Below are positions 17,064 through 25,909 of a stretch of DNA of 64,000 bases, in pieces. The notes under the pieces were generated by a model. That model was not told where the DNA came from. It did no database searches and worked only from the letters and a program-made list of their open reading frames with translations. The stretch is taken from assembly GCA_964587755.1 (NCBI GenBank), contig CAZPMC010000006.1, forward strand, positions 1 to 64,000. The letters run 5' to 3'. The DNA comes from CAZPMC01 sp964587755. Its GTDB lineage: Bacteria; Bacillota; Clostridia; Acetivibrionales; DTU013. Numbering within the stretch: the first letter of the stretch is position 1; the number at the start of each line of letters is the position of its first letter. Both the position numbers and the translations under genes were made by a program.

Positions 17064-17597
17064 TCAAAAGCTGTCTAGGTCTATGAGGAATACATCCTGG
17101 CGGGATTTCAGCTCGTCCAGAAAAGGACGGCTATCCTTTCTCAGCACTGCGATTACTCTTTTGCTCTCAAGGCATGCACGGAGTGCTTCTTGATAGACCG
17201 GTGCATTACTTTCAAGAAAGCCTATTTCATCGATCACGACCCAATCTGATTTATTTTCGAGACATTGCCTTAAAATTTTCACACCTGTGTCTTCAAAGCC
17301 TTTAAGTTCTGGTAAAACACCATTGCCTTGCTGGTTTTTCACTCCAATGATGGCATTGACAGAAGGATTTCTTATATCCTCCAATAAAATATATTCGGGG
17401 ACGTTTCTGCAGGTTCTGATTGCCCGGGTAATAATCCCTGAGTAGTCAATATCATGTCCAAGTATAAATTTTAGAAAAGTTGATTTACCACTGGCCTTAC
17501 TTCCGGTAATAAAAAGATGTTTTTTAGAGCTTGCCAAAAAAGAGCCCCAAATTGATTTCATTAAATCTATATAGATGCCTTTGTTAAAACCACTCAT
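17064..17597 (-). CDS. P-loop nucleoside-triphosphatase (THEP1/NTPase_1-like)
   Basis: 177-residue cytoplasmic P-loop protein. Walker A is GSKASGKST (residues about 32-40) and the hhhhDE Walker B is WVVIDEIGFLES. The rest resembles the NTPase_1/DUF265 family, whose members hydrolyse nucleoside triphosphates in vitro without a settled role. It follows the ABC ATPase gene in the same direction by about 50 bases and ends the operon. In clostridial genomes such proteins often accompany metal-chelate importers. A role in handling metal or molybdenum cofactor is a guess from context. Confidence 0.75.
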   Translation of the reverse strand: MSGFNKGIYIDLMKSIWGSFLASSKKHLFITGSKASGKSTFLKFILGHDIDYSGIITRAIRTCRNVPEYILLEDIRNPSVNAIIGVKNQQGNGVLPELKGFEDTGVKILRQCLENKSDWVVIDEIGFLESNAPVYQEALRACLESKRVIAVLRKDSRPFLDELKSRQDVFLIDLDSF

Positions 17598-17645
17598 ACA
17601 TTACACCCTTGCTTTTGTTGTGAGAGCAGCGCCCTGTTCATAAGT

Positions 17646-18425
17646 TCATTCCCTTACTATTAGATAGCGGTTATTATGCTCAATAATGTCTATATCCCCG
17701 TATATTAGAGACAGCTTGTTTTTTAAATCGGCAGAATCAGAGCTCAGATAAATTTCTTCCTGTATATCACCGTCAGACATAAGCAGAAGCCGGTCACAGT
17801 ACTGCAGCGCAAAATTAGGATCATGCATTGTAATCAAGCCGCACTTTTCCTGTGTGTGAATTGTGTCTCTTATTTTTGACAGTACCAGATTGCGATTAAC
17901 AAAATCAAGTGCGCTGTCAGGCTCATCCATCAGCATAACAGGCGTATTTTGAATCAATGCTCTTGAAAGTATGACAAGCTGTTTCTGACCTTCACTTAAA
18001 TGAAGAAAATTATCATCAGCGAGATGTTCTATCCCCAGGGTTTGTAAGGACTGAACCGCTAAAAGCTTTTGTTTTTTACCCGGAGACTGGAAAAAGTGCA
18101 TTGAAGAATTAAAGCCCATTATTACAACGTCAATGACGGAGGTGTTGTAAACAATACTGTGCCTTTGAGGTATATAGCTAATTAACCTGGCTCTGCTCTT
18201 CTCATTTAAACTGAGTATGTCTATGTCGCCCCATAAGCATGCCCCGCTGCTTGGTTTTTTCAAGCCACAGATCCCACGCATCAGCGTGGTTTTCCCTGAG
18301 CCATTTAGACCTAAAAGTGCAGTAAATTCACCTTTACGAAGAGAAAAGCTTACATTCCGGATGATGTGCTTTTTCCTGTATGAGATATTTAGATTATTAA
18401 TAATCAAAGATTTTTGTTCATTCAT
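17646..18425 (-). CDS. FecE-type ABC transporter ATP-binding protein
   Basis: 259-residue ATPase of the iron-chelate/cobalamin/molybdate (type II) importers. Walker A is GLNGSGKTTL, the signature LSEGQKQL is a variant of LSGGQ-type sequences, Walker B is PVMLMDEPDSALD and the switch His is in ITMHDPN. The start overlaps the permease stop (ATGA), so it is translationally coupled to the permease. The substrate of the importer is not encoded in this subunit. Confidence 0.9.
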   Translation of the reverse strand: MNEQKSLIINNLNISYRKKHIIRNVSFSLRKGEFTALLGLNGSGKTTLMRGICGLKKPSSGACLWGDIDILSLNEKSRARLISYIPQRHSIVYNTSVIDVVIMGFNSSMHFFQSPGKKQKLLAVQSLQTLGIEHLADDNFLHLSEGQKQLVILSRALIQNTPVMLMDEPDSALDFVNRNLVLSKIRDTIHTQEKCGLITMHDPNFALQYCDRLLLMSDGDIQEEIYLSSDSADLKNKLSLIYGDIDIIEHNNRYLIVRE

Positions 18426-19432
18426 TCAAGTCTTTTCCCCCGACGACTCATAAAATATGCTAAAAATGGCGCACCTATAAGCGAAGTCATTATGCTTATG
18501 GGAACCTCACTGCTGGAGATACTTCTTGCGAGGCAATCCGCTGCAAGCAATATGACAGCACCCACAAGTCCACTGAAGACAGATGTATTAAAATTATTTC
18601 TCTTCAGGATTATCCTGCCGATATGAGGAGCAATTAGTCCAATAAAAGAAATCAATCCAGTGATGCATATAACGCTTGCTACAACTAGTGTTGCGCATAG
18701 CAGAACACCTAGGCGTATATACTGTACACGAACCCCGAGCATTTTGCTCTCATCATCATTTAAAGACAGCAATGTGATTTGCCATCTGAAAACGAATAAA
18801 CCTGCCATACCCAATAAAAAAACAGGGAGTATAATAAACAGTTTTTCATTTGTAATATTCCCAAAGCTCCCCATAGTCCAGAATTCTATTGATGCAAGCT
18901 GACGTTCCGGGTCTGCAAAAAATTTAAGAGTCATAATGAAAGCCTGTGCAAGTGCGTTGATTACTATACCGGAGAGAACATAAGTAGCAATGCTTTTATT
19001 ATTGGCGACACTCACAAGCCCCAAAAGGAAAAGCAAGACAACCAGGCCGCCTGCAAATGCGCTGGCAGCGATGACAATAGTTCCGCTGCCAAGGAACACA
19101 ATCGCAAAAGCAGCACCCATGCTGGCCCCTGATGAAACACCTATAATATCGGGTGAGGCAAGAGGATTTTTAAATATTGTCTGGTAGACACAGCCGGCAA
19201 CGCTGAGTCCGAAGCCGGCTAAAACTACCATTATGGTTCTTGGAAGGCGCAAGGTGAGAAATACATTCCGCGTCATTTCTTCTACCTGCTTTCCAGAAAT
19301 AATGTTAAGTATCTCCTCTATTGATATTGGATATTTGCCTACTCCGATGGAAACCATGATAGCACAGAGGAGTAATGCTATTATTATACCGTAAAGAGCA
19401 ATTATTTTTCTTCTTTCGGATACAGAAACCAT
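18422..19432 (-). CDS. FecCD-type ABC transporter permease
   Basis: 336-residue integral membrane protein with about ten predicted helices, single-gene FecCD family. Recognisable blocks are LRLPRTIMVVLAGFGLSVAG near the start, NPLASPDIIGVSSGA and the C-terminal GLIAPHIGRIILKRNN, which contacts the ATPase. It starts at an ATG that shares one base with the stop of the binding-protein gene (TAATG). Only one permease gene is present, so the channel would be a homodimer as in BtuC-type importers. Confidence 0.92.
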   Translation of the reverse strand: MVSVSERRKIIALYGIIIALLLCAIMVSIGVGKYPISIEEILNIISGKQVEEMTRNVFLTLRLPRTIMVVLAGFGLSVAGCVYQTIFKNPLASPDIIGVSSGASMGAAFAIVFLGSGTIVIAASAFAGGLVVLLFLLGLVSVANNKSIATYVLSGIVINALAQAFIMTLKFFADPERQLASIEFWTMGSFGNITNEKLFIILPVFLLGMAGLFVFRWQITLLSLNDDESKMLGVRVQYIRLGVLLCATLVVASVICITGLISFIGLIAPHIGRIILKRNNFNTSVFSGLVGAVILLAADCLARSISSSEVPISIMTSLIGAPFLAYFMSRRGKRLE

Positions 19433-20568
19433 TATTTTGTAATTTCCTCTTTGTTTATTTCAAAATCATAAAATTCTTTATAGAATTCTGCCGCATCTTC
19501 CATAAATTTATCAAAGGGATATTTGTTTTCATGCAAAATGCTTGTCAGCCACATAGTGCCAAGAATTCCGGAAGGTACAGGAGAATCCCAGGCTTCGAAG
19601 CTTTCAGGCATCTTATAGACTGCTTTATTTTTAACCGCGTTTATGGATTGAAGCTTTGAATCCTTCAGAACATCCTCCTTGGTGTATTCCGCAAAGGGTA
19701 CAATGATTATTATATCAGGATTATACGCCAATAGCTGCTCATATGATATAGTTGCCCAATAAGTATCGTCGATATCCGAGGCAACATTTTTCCCGCCGGC
19801 TGCTTCAATAAGAGAGCTTTGATACATTTTTGATGTAGCAGTAGAAAGCATATCGCTGTTGCCAGCTAAATAAATATTTTTTTGAGCGCTGGCGTCTTTT
19901 GTGAGATTTGAAATTTCACCAATTTTTTTATCATAGTATTCTATAAGCTTACGAGCCCTGTTATCTGCACCTGTTGCCTTACCGATAAGTGTTATTGTTT
20001 CTTTCAGCAGCTCCATATCCTCTGGATTTACTCCAATGACATTGACACCTGACTTTTCAAGTGTTTCGATACTGTCCTTGAGCTTAATGGGGAGAATTAC
20101 AAGATCGGGCTTTAACGCAAGGCATCCCTCTAAATCAAACTGCTTAGCTGTTCCGACATTTGGAAGGTTCAAAATTTCCGGTGCAGCCAGTGAATAAATG
20201 GGCCTGCTGCCTGCTTTTGCTTCGACACCGACTATTTTATCCTCCAAACCTAAAGCTATTAATAAGGATGTAGTAATATAATAGCCGCTTACTATCTTTG
20301 TGACCTCATCTGTGATGGTTATTTGTCTGCCAAGCTGATCAGTTACAACGATTGGCTCGTTTGAACTATCAGATGTTGCGGTTTCAGTGCCAGTTGTTTC
20401 ATTGCCGGTAGTTTCGGTGCCGGCAGTTTCTGTACCATTGGTTTCAGAGCTTTGCGTTGAAGGCTGTTTATCTGATGTTTGGGTATTACTGCATGCTACA
20501 GATGAAAACAGCATTGCCACTACCAATAAAATTACTGCGATTTTTGTTAAAAATCCTTTTTTGTTCAT
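19432..20568 (-). CDS. Periplasmic-binding-type lipoprotein of the FecBCD importer
   Basis: 378-residue surface lipoprotein of the TroA/FecB class. The signal peptide ends in a lipobox with Cys26 (FSSVAC). A low-complexity Thr/Glu/Gly linker with TET repeats covers about 30-70, and two lobes joined by a long helix follow. ITDEVTKIVSGYY and FEAWDSPVPSGILGTMWL are typical of metal-chelate binders. ATG 20568 is chosen because GGAGGATTC precedes it. Ligand could be ferric chelate, cobalamin, molybdate or tungstate. Molybdate is attractive because a molybdenum hydroxylase and mocA lie nearby, but this is inference. Confidence 0.88.
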   Translation of the reverse strand: MNKKGFLTKIAVILLVVAMLFSSVACSNTQTSDKQPSTQSSETNGTETAGTETTGNETTGTETATSDSSNEPIVVTDQLGRQITITDEVTKIVSGYYITTSLLIALGLEDKIVGVEAKAGSRPIYSLAAPEILNLPNVGTAKQFDLEGCLALKPDLVILPIKLKDSIETLEKSGVNVIGVNPEDMELLKETITLIGKATGADNRARKLIEYYDKKIGEISNLTKDASAQKNIYLAGNSDMLSTATSKMYQSSLIEAAGGKNVASDIDDTYWATISYEQLLAYNPDIIIIVPFAEYTKEDVLKDSKLQSINAVKNKAVYKMPESFEAWDSPVPSGILGTMWLTSILHENKYPFDKFMEDAAEFYKEFYDFEINKEEITK

Positions 20569-20628
20569 AGATGAATCCTCCAAGTATTTCAGTCGTTATG
20601 TTTTTAAAAATACAACGGTAATGTAACC

Positions 20629-20657
20629 AGTATAATATTAAAAAATCATTTTGTAAA
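20629..20657 (-). promoter_or_regulatory. Promoter of the FecBCD operon (minus strand)
   Basis: On the minus strand TTTACA (20657-20652), a 17-base spacer and TATACT (20634-20629), about 60 bases before the lipoprotein start. It lies in the AT-rich 328-base divergent spacer 20569-20896, which otherwise shows only the opposing promoter. Confidence 0.6.
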
Positions 20658-20749
20658 CCAAATTTGAAGTAAAACTCAAAAAATAAACCTAAAGAATACA
20701 AAGACATACTCAAGTATTTCTCAAACTGACCTATAACGATACAAAAAGT

Positions 20750-20778
20750 TTGACTTTTACGACAAGAATATATATACT
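20750..20778 (+). promoter_or_regulatory. Promoter of the purine catabolic cluster
   Basis: TTGACT at 20750-20755, a 17-base spacer and TATACT at 20773-20778. It leaves a leader of about 110 bases before the SsnA-like gene. I found no purine riboswitch fold in that leader. Confidence 0.7.
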
Positions 20779-20896
20779 ATTATTACTCAAAGAGTTTACA
20801 ATAATATTATAAAGATATAACAATTTCATGATTGCTTGAATTTTACATTCCGGTTTGTTAACACTTATAAAAATATAATAAAAAGGAGAAAAGGCA

Positions 20897-22252
20897 ATGA
20901 AAATTATTAAAAATGCAATGATCGTCGTACCTGACAAAGAAAAACGCTTAATCCGTGATGGATTTATCCGCATTGACGGCAATTTGATTGCTGAGATTGA
21001 CTCAATGGACAAGCTGACTCCTCAAAAGCTTGAAGGTGCAGAAGTCATCGACGCGAAGGGCAAAATTGCCATTCCAGGCTTTGTTTCCACCCATAGCCAT
21101 TTGTACAGCGCTGTTGTACGCAGCTTACCTCACTCAGGCTATGATGATGTAGACTTCTCGTTTGTTTCCTGGATGGAGAGATTCTGGTTTGCAATGCTTG
21201 AAGACAAGGTTACCAGAGAGGATATTTATGCCGGCACATTGATTAACTGCATTGAAAACATAAAGCACGGTTATACAACAACATCTGATACATGTGAAGG
21301 CTCCTACGCACTTCCCGGAGCATTGTTTGAAACCGGCAGGGCTGTTAAGGAATCGGGAATGCGCGGTGTACTTTCCTTTGAAACAACAGGAAGAATCAGC
21401 GAAGAAAACGCTATGTTGGGACTCAAAGAGAATGTTGATTTTATTGAGCATTGCCGTAAGCATGAGACTGACGGACGTATAAGAGGTGTAGTAGGGGTAC
21501 ACACTACATATACCTGCTCAGGTGACCTGATTCAAAAATGCAAGGCAGAAGCTCAACGCCTTGGTGTGGGAATACAGATGCATCTTGCCGATGACCGCTG
21601 GCACAGCTTCCATTCAACTCTAAAGTATGGAAAACGCTGCCTGAAGTGGTTGGAAGATCTTGAATTCTTAGGACCCGACGTATTATTCTTCCACTGCAGC
21701 TATATGGATAACAGGCTTGATCCTGCTATTATGAAGCATTACGGCTGCAACATTTCGCACCAGCCTGTTTCCAATGCAAGCTTCGGTTTCTGGCCAAACA
21801 TGGTTCCATTCATTGATGCAGGTGTAAATGTATCACTCGGAACTGATGGACAGACACAGTCCATGTTTGAAAATATGCGTGCTGCACAGATGATACACAG
21901 AATCCGTTATGAAAATCTTGAGCTTCTTCCTGACGAGGAAATGTTTGAAATGGCAACAATAAACGGAGCAAAATCATTACATCTTGAAGATGAAATAGGT
22001 ACTCTTGAGGTTGGTAAGAAGGCTGATATAGTACTGCTGAAAAATAACAGCCCGGTTCCTGTATTTGAGAACAATATTATGAACTTCATTGTTACAGTAG
22101 CTGACAGTGCTCATGTGGATACAGTATTGATTGATGGAAGGATGGTAGTTAAGGGCGGCGAGTACTTACTGCTTGACGAGGAAGAAGTCAGGGCACGCTG
22201 CCAGGAGCAGGCTGTTGATTTCTGGAAGCGCAATGACTGGCCGACTCCATAA
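20897..22252 (+). CDS. SsnA-like amidohydrolase (probable deaminase)
   Basis: 451-residue cytoplasmic metal-dependent hydrolase of the ATZ/TRZ amidohydrolase superfamily. Metal and catalytic residues visible are HSHLYS (first His pair, after GFVST), HLADD, FFHCSY and the late Asp in LGTDGQTQ. The C-terminal segment NNSPVPVFENNI followed by VDTVLIDGRMV matches SsnA, which is linked to selenium-dependent molybdenum hydroxylases in purine degradation. Likely chemistry is hydrolytic deamination of a purine or related base. First gene after the promoter at 20.75 kb, with AAAGGAG upstream, followed by a YgeY-like hydrolase. Confidence 0.8.
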   Translation: MKIIKNAMIVVPDKEKRLIRDGFIRIDGNLIAEIDSMDKLTPQKLEGAEVIDAKGKIAIPGFVSTHSHLYSAVVRSLPHSGYDDVDFSFVSWMERFWFAMLEDKVTREDIYAGTLINCIENIKHGYTTTSDTCEGSYALPGALFETGRAVKESGMRGVLSFETTGRISEENAMLGLKENVDFIEHCRKHETDGRIRGVVGVHTTYTCSGDLIQKCKAEAQRLGVGIQMHLADDRWHSFHSTLKYGKRCLKWLEDLEFLGPDVLFFHCSYMDNRLDPAIMKHYGCNISHQPVSNASFGFWPNMVPFIDAGVNVSLGTDGQTQSMFENMRAAQMIHRIRYENLELLPDEEMFEMATINGAKSLHLEDEIGTLEVGKKADIVLLKNNSPVPVFENNIMNFIVTVADSAHVDTVLIDGRMVVKGGEYLLLDEEEVRARCQEQAVDFWKRNDWPTP

Positions 22253-22301
22253 AACGGCGTTTAATGAAAACTGTTTGCACAAACATAAAGGAGTAAATTA
22301 T

Positions 22302-23531
22302 ATGAGTGATTATATAGCAAAATATTCCGGCGATTATGTCGGAAAAGATAAGTATATAACAAATGAAGAAGTGTGCCAAATTCTCTCTGACATAGTGACT
22401 GTTGATAGCACATTCGGCAGAGAGGGAGAATGCGGAAGGCTGATTGAAAAGATATGCAAGGAGCATGGGCTTAATGTTGAGATTATGCCTGTGACCGATG
22501 AACGTTTCAATGTGATGATTACCGTCGGTGCAGACAGTTACAAGAGCAAAAAGCTCGGGCTGATGCTCCATGGACATTATGATACGGTACCGGCTTTGGA
22601 TATGGAGGATCCCTTTGTTACTAAAATACGTGACAATAAAATGTGGGGAAGGGGTATTGTAGACCAAAAGTCAGGTTTGGTGGCCTCAATTTGTGCAGCA
22701 ATTGCCATTAAGCGTTCAGGCAAGCAGCTTAAAAAACCTTTCTGTGTTGCTGCTGTTGTTGACGAGGAGTCAGAGCACAGGGGAAGCTATACATTAGTAA
22801 GAAGTGGAATAGATGCTGAATATGCAATTGTTACCGAGCCTACCAATACAAGAACTGTTGAGTTTGGCTGCAAAGGCACTACTCCCATCCGTATTACAGT
22901 TAAAGGCCGTACTGCCCATGCAAGTAACCCTTGGATAGGGGTAAACGCAATTGAAAAGGCAATGCCGATATTGAACGGTTTGTTTGCTATGAAGTTCCCT
23001 GAGAAAGATTTGGGAGAGTTCGGAAAGCTACAAGGCACACTGTGTGTAAGCAAGCTTGATGCAGGAACGGCATACAATAATGTTCCCGGAGAAGCCGTTA
23101 TATGGATGGACAGAAGAACCGTCCCCGGTGAAAATACACCGTTGGCTTTAGCCCAGGTAAATTTGGTTATTGCAGAAGCTAAGAAACATGATCCTGAGCT
23201 TGATGCCTTTGCAGAAGTAGCTCGTCCTGACTGGCATTGGCAGCCTATTCGCGAACGGGGTCTAAATCCCACAGTTATGGACAGTGATTGTGAGATTTAC
23301 CATATTCTTAAAAGGGCAGCTAATAAGAGCGGATTAACTACTTTAGAAAAGCGTTATTCCAACGGTTACAATGAAATGGATTTCCTAATTAACGATTTGA
23401 ATATACCGACGCTAGTTTACGGACCTGGTGATGGGCAGATGGCTCACAGCCCTCGTGAAGAAGTTGATATTGATGATGTCTGCAATGTAGCGGAAGTATA
23501 TTGCAATATGATCGAAGAAATTTGCATGTGA
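22302..23531 (+). CDS. M20-family metallohydrolase (ArgE/DapE/YgeY type), copy 1
   Basis: 409 residues from ATG 22302, which has AAGGAG upstream. M20 features are LHGHYDTVP (metal His, Asp), GRGIVDQKSG (bridging Asp), DEESEHRGS (catalytic and metal Glu), VTEPT and the C-terminal MAHSPREE (last metal His). A lid/dimerisation domain lies at about 190-300, starting GCKGTTPIRITVKGRTAHAS. Family members cleave amide bonds of N-acyl amino acids, ureido and amidino compounds. In this setting it may hydrolyse a ring-opened purine intermediate. It sits between the SsnA-like and PreA-like genes, with spacings of about 50 bases. Confidence 0.85.
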   Translation: MSDYIAKYSGDYVGKDKYITNEEVCQILSDIVTVDSTFGREGECGRLIEKICKEHGLNVEIMPVTDERFNVMITVGADSYKSKKLGLMLHGHYDTVPALDMEDPFVTKIRDNKMWGRGIVDQKSGLVASICAAIAIKRSGKQLKKPFCVAAVVDEESEHRGSYTLVRSGIDAEYAIVTEPTNTRTVEFGCKGTTPIRITVKGRTAHASNPWIGVNAIEKAMPILNGLFAMKFPEKDLGEFGKLQGTLCVSKLDAGTAYNNVPGEAVIWMDRRTVPGENTPLALAQVNLVIAEAKKHDPELDAFAEVARPDWHWQPIRERGLNPTVMDSDCEIYHILKRAANKSGLTTLEKRYSNGYNEMDFLINDLNIPTLVYGPGDGQMAHSPREEVDIDDVCNVAEVYCNMIEEICM

Positions 23532-23587
23532 GACAAAAAAGAAGCAATGAAGGGCTCACGACTACTATGATTTAAGGGGGAAGTGAT

Positions 23588-24676
23588 ATGGCATTTAATG
23601 TTGATCTGTCTGTAGAAGTAGCAGGTGTAAAAATGAAAAACCCTCTGGTTCTTTCAGAAGGGCCATTGTCAGGAAGCAAGCGACTGATTGAACGTGCCGC
23701 ACAGCACAATATAGGAGCAATCGTAACAAAAAGTATCCAGCAGAAAGCGAATGTATCCGCAAACCCGTACATGATTGCTGCAAATCGCGGCTTGATTAAT
23801 GCGGATTGGACTGATATCGGATTAGAAACATGGCTTGAAGAACTTAAGAAGATAGATATACCGATGCCGCTGATTACGAATATTGGAACAAACAATGTCC
23901 CGCCAAAGCAGGCTGCCGAATGGGCAGGTATTCTGCAGGAGCATGGTGCGGCTATGGTCACATTCTCTGATTATGAGCCTGAAAATCTGGTTGATGCCGT
24001 AAGCTATGCACGAAAAGAAGTTGATGTACCGATTATGGTTAAGCTGCCTCCTTTTGTAAAGAATATTGCAGATTTGTGCAAACGCCTTGAAGCGGCAGGC
24101 GTAACCATGATAGCTGCAATGGACGCAGTCGGGCCTGCAATGGATATAGATATATCAAAACGCAAACCTATTCTCGGTAATGACGGTGCATTTGGTTATA
24201 TGTCATCAGCTCCCATATTCCCGCTGACTCTTGCATATATTGCTGAAATCGCAGGAAGCGTTAGTGTACCTGTACTTGGTGTCGGAGGCGTTACAAGTGC
24301 AGCTGATGTAATTAAGCTGATAATGGCCGGTGCCACATGTGTTGGTATGGTAGGTACTCCTATTCTTAAAGGCCTTGGAATATTTGACAAGATTGAAGCT
24401 GATCTTCGCAAATGGATGGCAGAAAACAACGTTAAGAACCTGGCAGAGATAAGAGGCTGTGCACAGCCGTATATACATCAGACTGAGAAATACGGATTGA
24501 AAGCCAAGGTCGATTATGACACATGTACTGCATGTGGTTTGTGCTTTAAATCATGCTATGCGGCTGCTTTGACACCAAACAGTGATAAAAAGCCTGTTGT
24601 TAACACCCAATACTGCTCAGGTTGCGGTGTTTGCCAGAGTGTATGCCCTGTTAAGGCTATTAATGTTAGAGAATGA
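23588..24676 (+). CDS. PreA-like FMN/iron-sulfur protein with altered active-site loop
   Basis: 362 residues. The N-terminal TIM barrel (1-300) belongs to the dihydroorotate/dihydropyrimidine dehydrogenase class: VKMKNPLVLSEGPLSGS at the start, VPIMVKLPP with the FMN-contact Lys152, and the phosphate-binding GVGGVTSAADVIKLIMAGA. The C-terminal domain holds two 4Fe-4S motifs, CTACGLCFKSC and CSGCGVCQSVC followed by P. In true PreA or DPD the loop after the fourth strand reads NLSCPH with a catalytic Cys; here the segment is TFSDYEPENL (125-134) without Cys. It may therefore be an electron-transfer or different-substrate member. No PreT partner is present. Confidence 0.8.
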   Translation: MAFNVDLSVEVAGVKMKNPLVLSEGPLSGSKRLIERAAQHNIGAIVTKSIQQKANVSANPYMIAANRGLINADWTDIGLETWLEELKKIDIPMPLITNIGTNNVPPKQAAEWAGILQEHGAAMVTFSDYEPENLVDAVSYARKEVDVPIMVKLPPFVKNIADLCKRLEAAGVTMIAAMDAVGPAMDIDISKRKPILGNDGAFGYMSSAPIFPLTLAYIAEIAGSVSVPVLGVGGVTSAADVIKLIMAGATCVGMVGTPILKGLGIFDKIEADLRKWMAENNVKNLAEIRGCAQPYIHQTEKYGLKAKVDYDTCTACGLCFKSCYAAALTPNSDKKPVVNTQYCSGCGVCQSVCPVKAINVRE

Positions 24677-24692
24677 AATGAGGAAGAACACT

Positions 24693-25880
24693 ATGCTAAA
24701 TGAACAACGTCGCAATGCTTTGATAGAGCTTTGCAGGAATTTGATCAGTACTTATAGCGTAACCGGTTCGGAAAAGGATATTGCTCTGCTTATATGTGAC
24801 CGGATGAAAGCGGCAGGCTTTGATGACGCCTGGGTGGACGAGCAGGGTAATGCAATAGGAAAGATAAAAGGTACAGGCGGAGGAAAAACAGTACTTTTAG
24901 ACGGACATATGGACACTGTTGAGGTTTCAGACATAAAGAAGTGGAAGCATGATCCTTTCGAGGCTGAAATAGACAATGGCCGTATTTACGGAAGGGGAGC
25001 CGCTGATATGAAAGGTGCGCTTGCTGCCATGATTATGGCAGCAGGCTGGCTTGCCTCTGACAAGCGCCCGGCGGGCGATGTATATGTCACGGGCACTGCT
25101 ATGGAGGAGATCTCTGAGGGATGTGCGTTGTCTCACATAATAAAAAATATAAAGCCGGACTATGTCATTATCGGTGAGGCAAGCATGCTAAATCTAAACA
25201 TTGGTCAGCGTGGCCGGGGTGAAATTGTGGTAAGTACAAAAGGCAAGCCTGCTCACTCCTCAAATCCAGAGGTTGGTGTAAATGCTGTGTACAAGATGGT
25301 TAAGCTGATTGAAGGCATCCGCAATATCCCTGTTTCCAATCATGAATTACTCGGCGAAGGCATATTGGAGTTGACTGATATTATCTCATCTCCATATCCC
25401 GGAGCATCTGTTGTGCCAGAATTGTGTACTGCCACATTTGACAGACGGCTTTTGATAAATGAGACTGAAGAGACAATTCTTGAACCAATCCGTAAGCTCA
25501 TAAATGAGCTTAAGAAGGAAGATCCAAAATTCGATGCCGAGACATATGTTGCAGGTATGGATTTGGAATTCTATACAGGATTTAAAACAAAGCATTTAAA
25601 ATTTGCCCCTGCATGGTGTCTTGATAAAGAAAAGAACGCTGATCTGATAAATTGTGCACTTGAGGCATTACGCACTTCAGGACTTGATCCCAAAGTGTCA
25701 ACCTATAAATTCTGCACAAACGGAAGTGCTTCTGCAGGCATTCACAACATTCCTACAATTGGCTTCGGACCGTGTGCGGAATCTCAAGCCCATGTAGTGG
25801 ATGAATATGTTGAAATTGCTCAGCTGGAAGGAGCATGTTGCGGTTATTACAATTTGATTGACGCACTTTGCCGTCTTTAG
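24693..25880 (+). CDS. ygeY: YgeY-type M20 hydrolase, copy 2
   Basis: 395 residues from ATG 24693, with GAGGAAG upstream. The M20 motifs are LDGHMDTV, GRGAADMKGALAA, AMEEISEGCA and GEAS, and the C-terminal metal His is in ESQAHVVDEY. The overall layout fits the selenium-metabolism-linked hydrolase YgeY that accompanies diaminopropionate ammonia-lyase and SsnA in purine-degrading anaerobes and in E. coli. It probably cleaves an acyl, ureido or formimino group from a ring-opened purine product. It differs clearly from the M20 gene at 22.3 kb, so the two are not a recent duplication. Confidence 0.85.
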   Translation: MLNEQRRNALIELCRNLISTYSVTGSEKDIALLICDRMKAAGFDDAWVDEQGNAIGKIKGTGGGKTVLLDGHMDTVEVSDIKKWKHDPFEAEIDNGRIYGRGAADMKGALAAMIMAAGWLASDKRPAGDVYVTGTAMEEISEGCALSHIIKNIKPDYVIIGEASMLNLNIGQRGRGEIVVSTKGKPAHSSNPEVGVNAVYKMVKLIEGIRNIPVSNHELLGEGILELTDIISSPYPGASVVPELCTATFDRRLLINETEETILEPIRKLINELKKEDPKFDAETYVAGMDLEFYTGFKTKHLKFAPAWCLDKEKNADLINCALEALRTSGLDPKVSTYKFCTNGSASAGIHNIPTIGFGPCAESQAHVVDEYVEIAQLEGACCGYYNLIDALCRL

Positions 25881-25909
25881 GGTGAATCAAAGTTAAAGGG
25901 AGAATGTTT

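Noticed and set aside
20350..20490. Tandem repeat encoding Thr-Glu-Thr units as a mobile or surface repeat
   Set aside because: It is a short low-complexity linker after the lipobox, common in clostridial lipoproteins.
20779..20896. Purine riboswitch in the leader of the catabolic cluster
   Set aside because: The leader is AT-rich and lacks the conserved three-way junction sequences of guanine/adenine riboswitches; no convincing fold was found.
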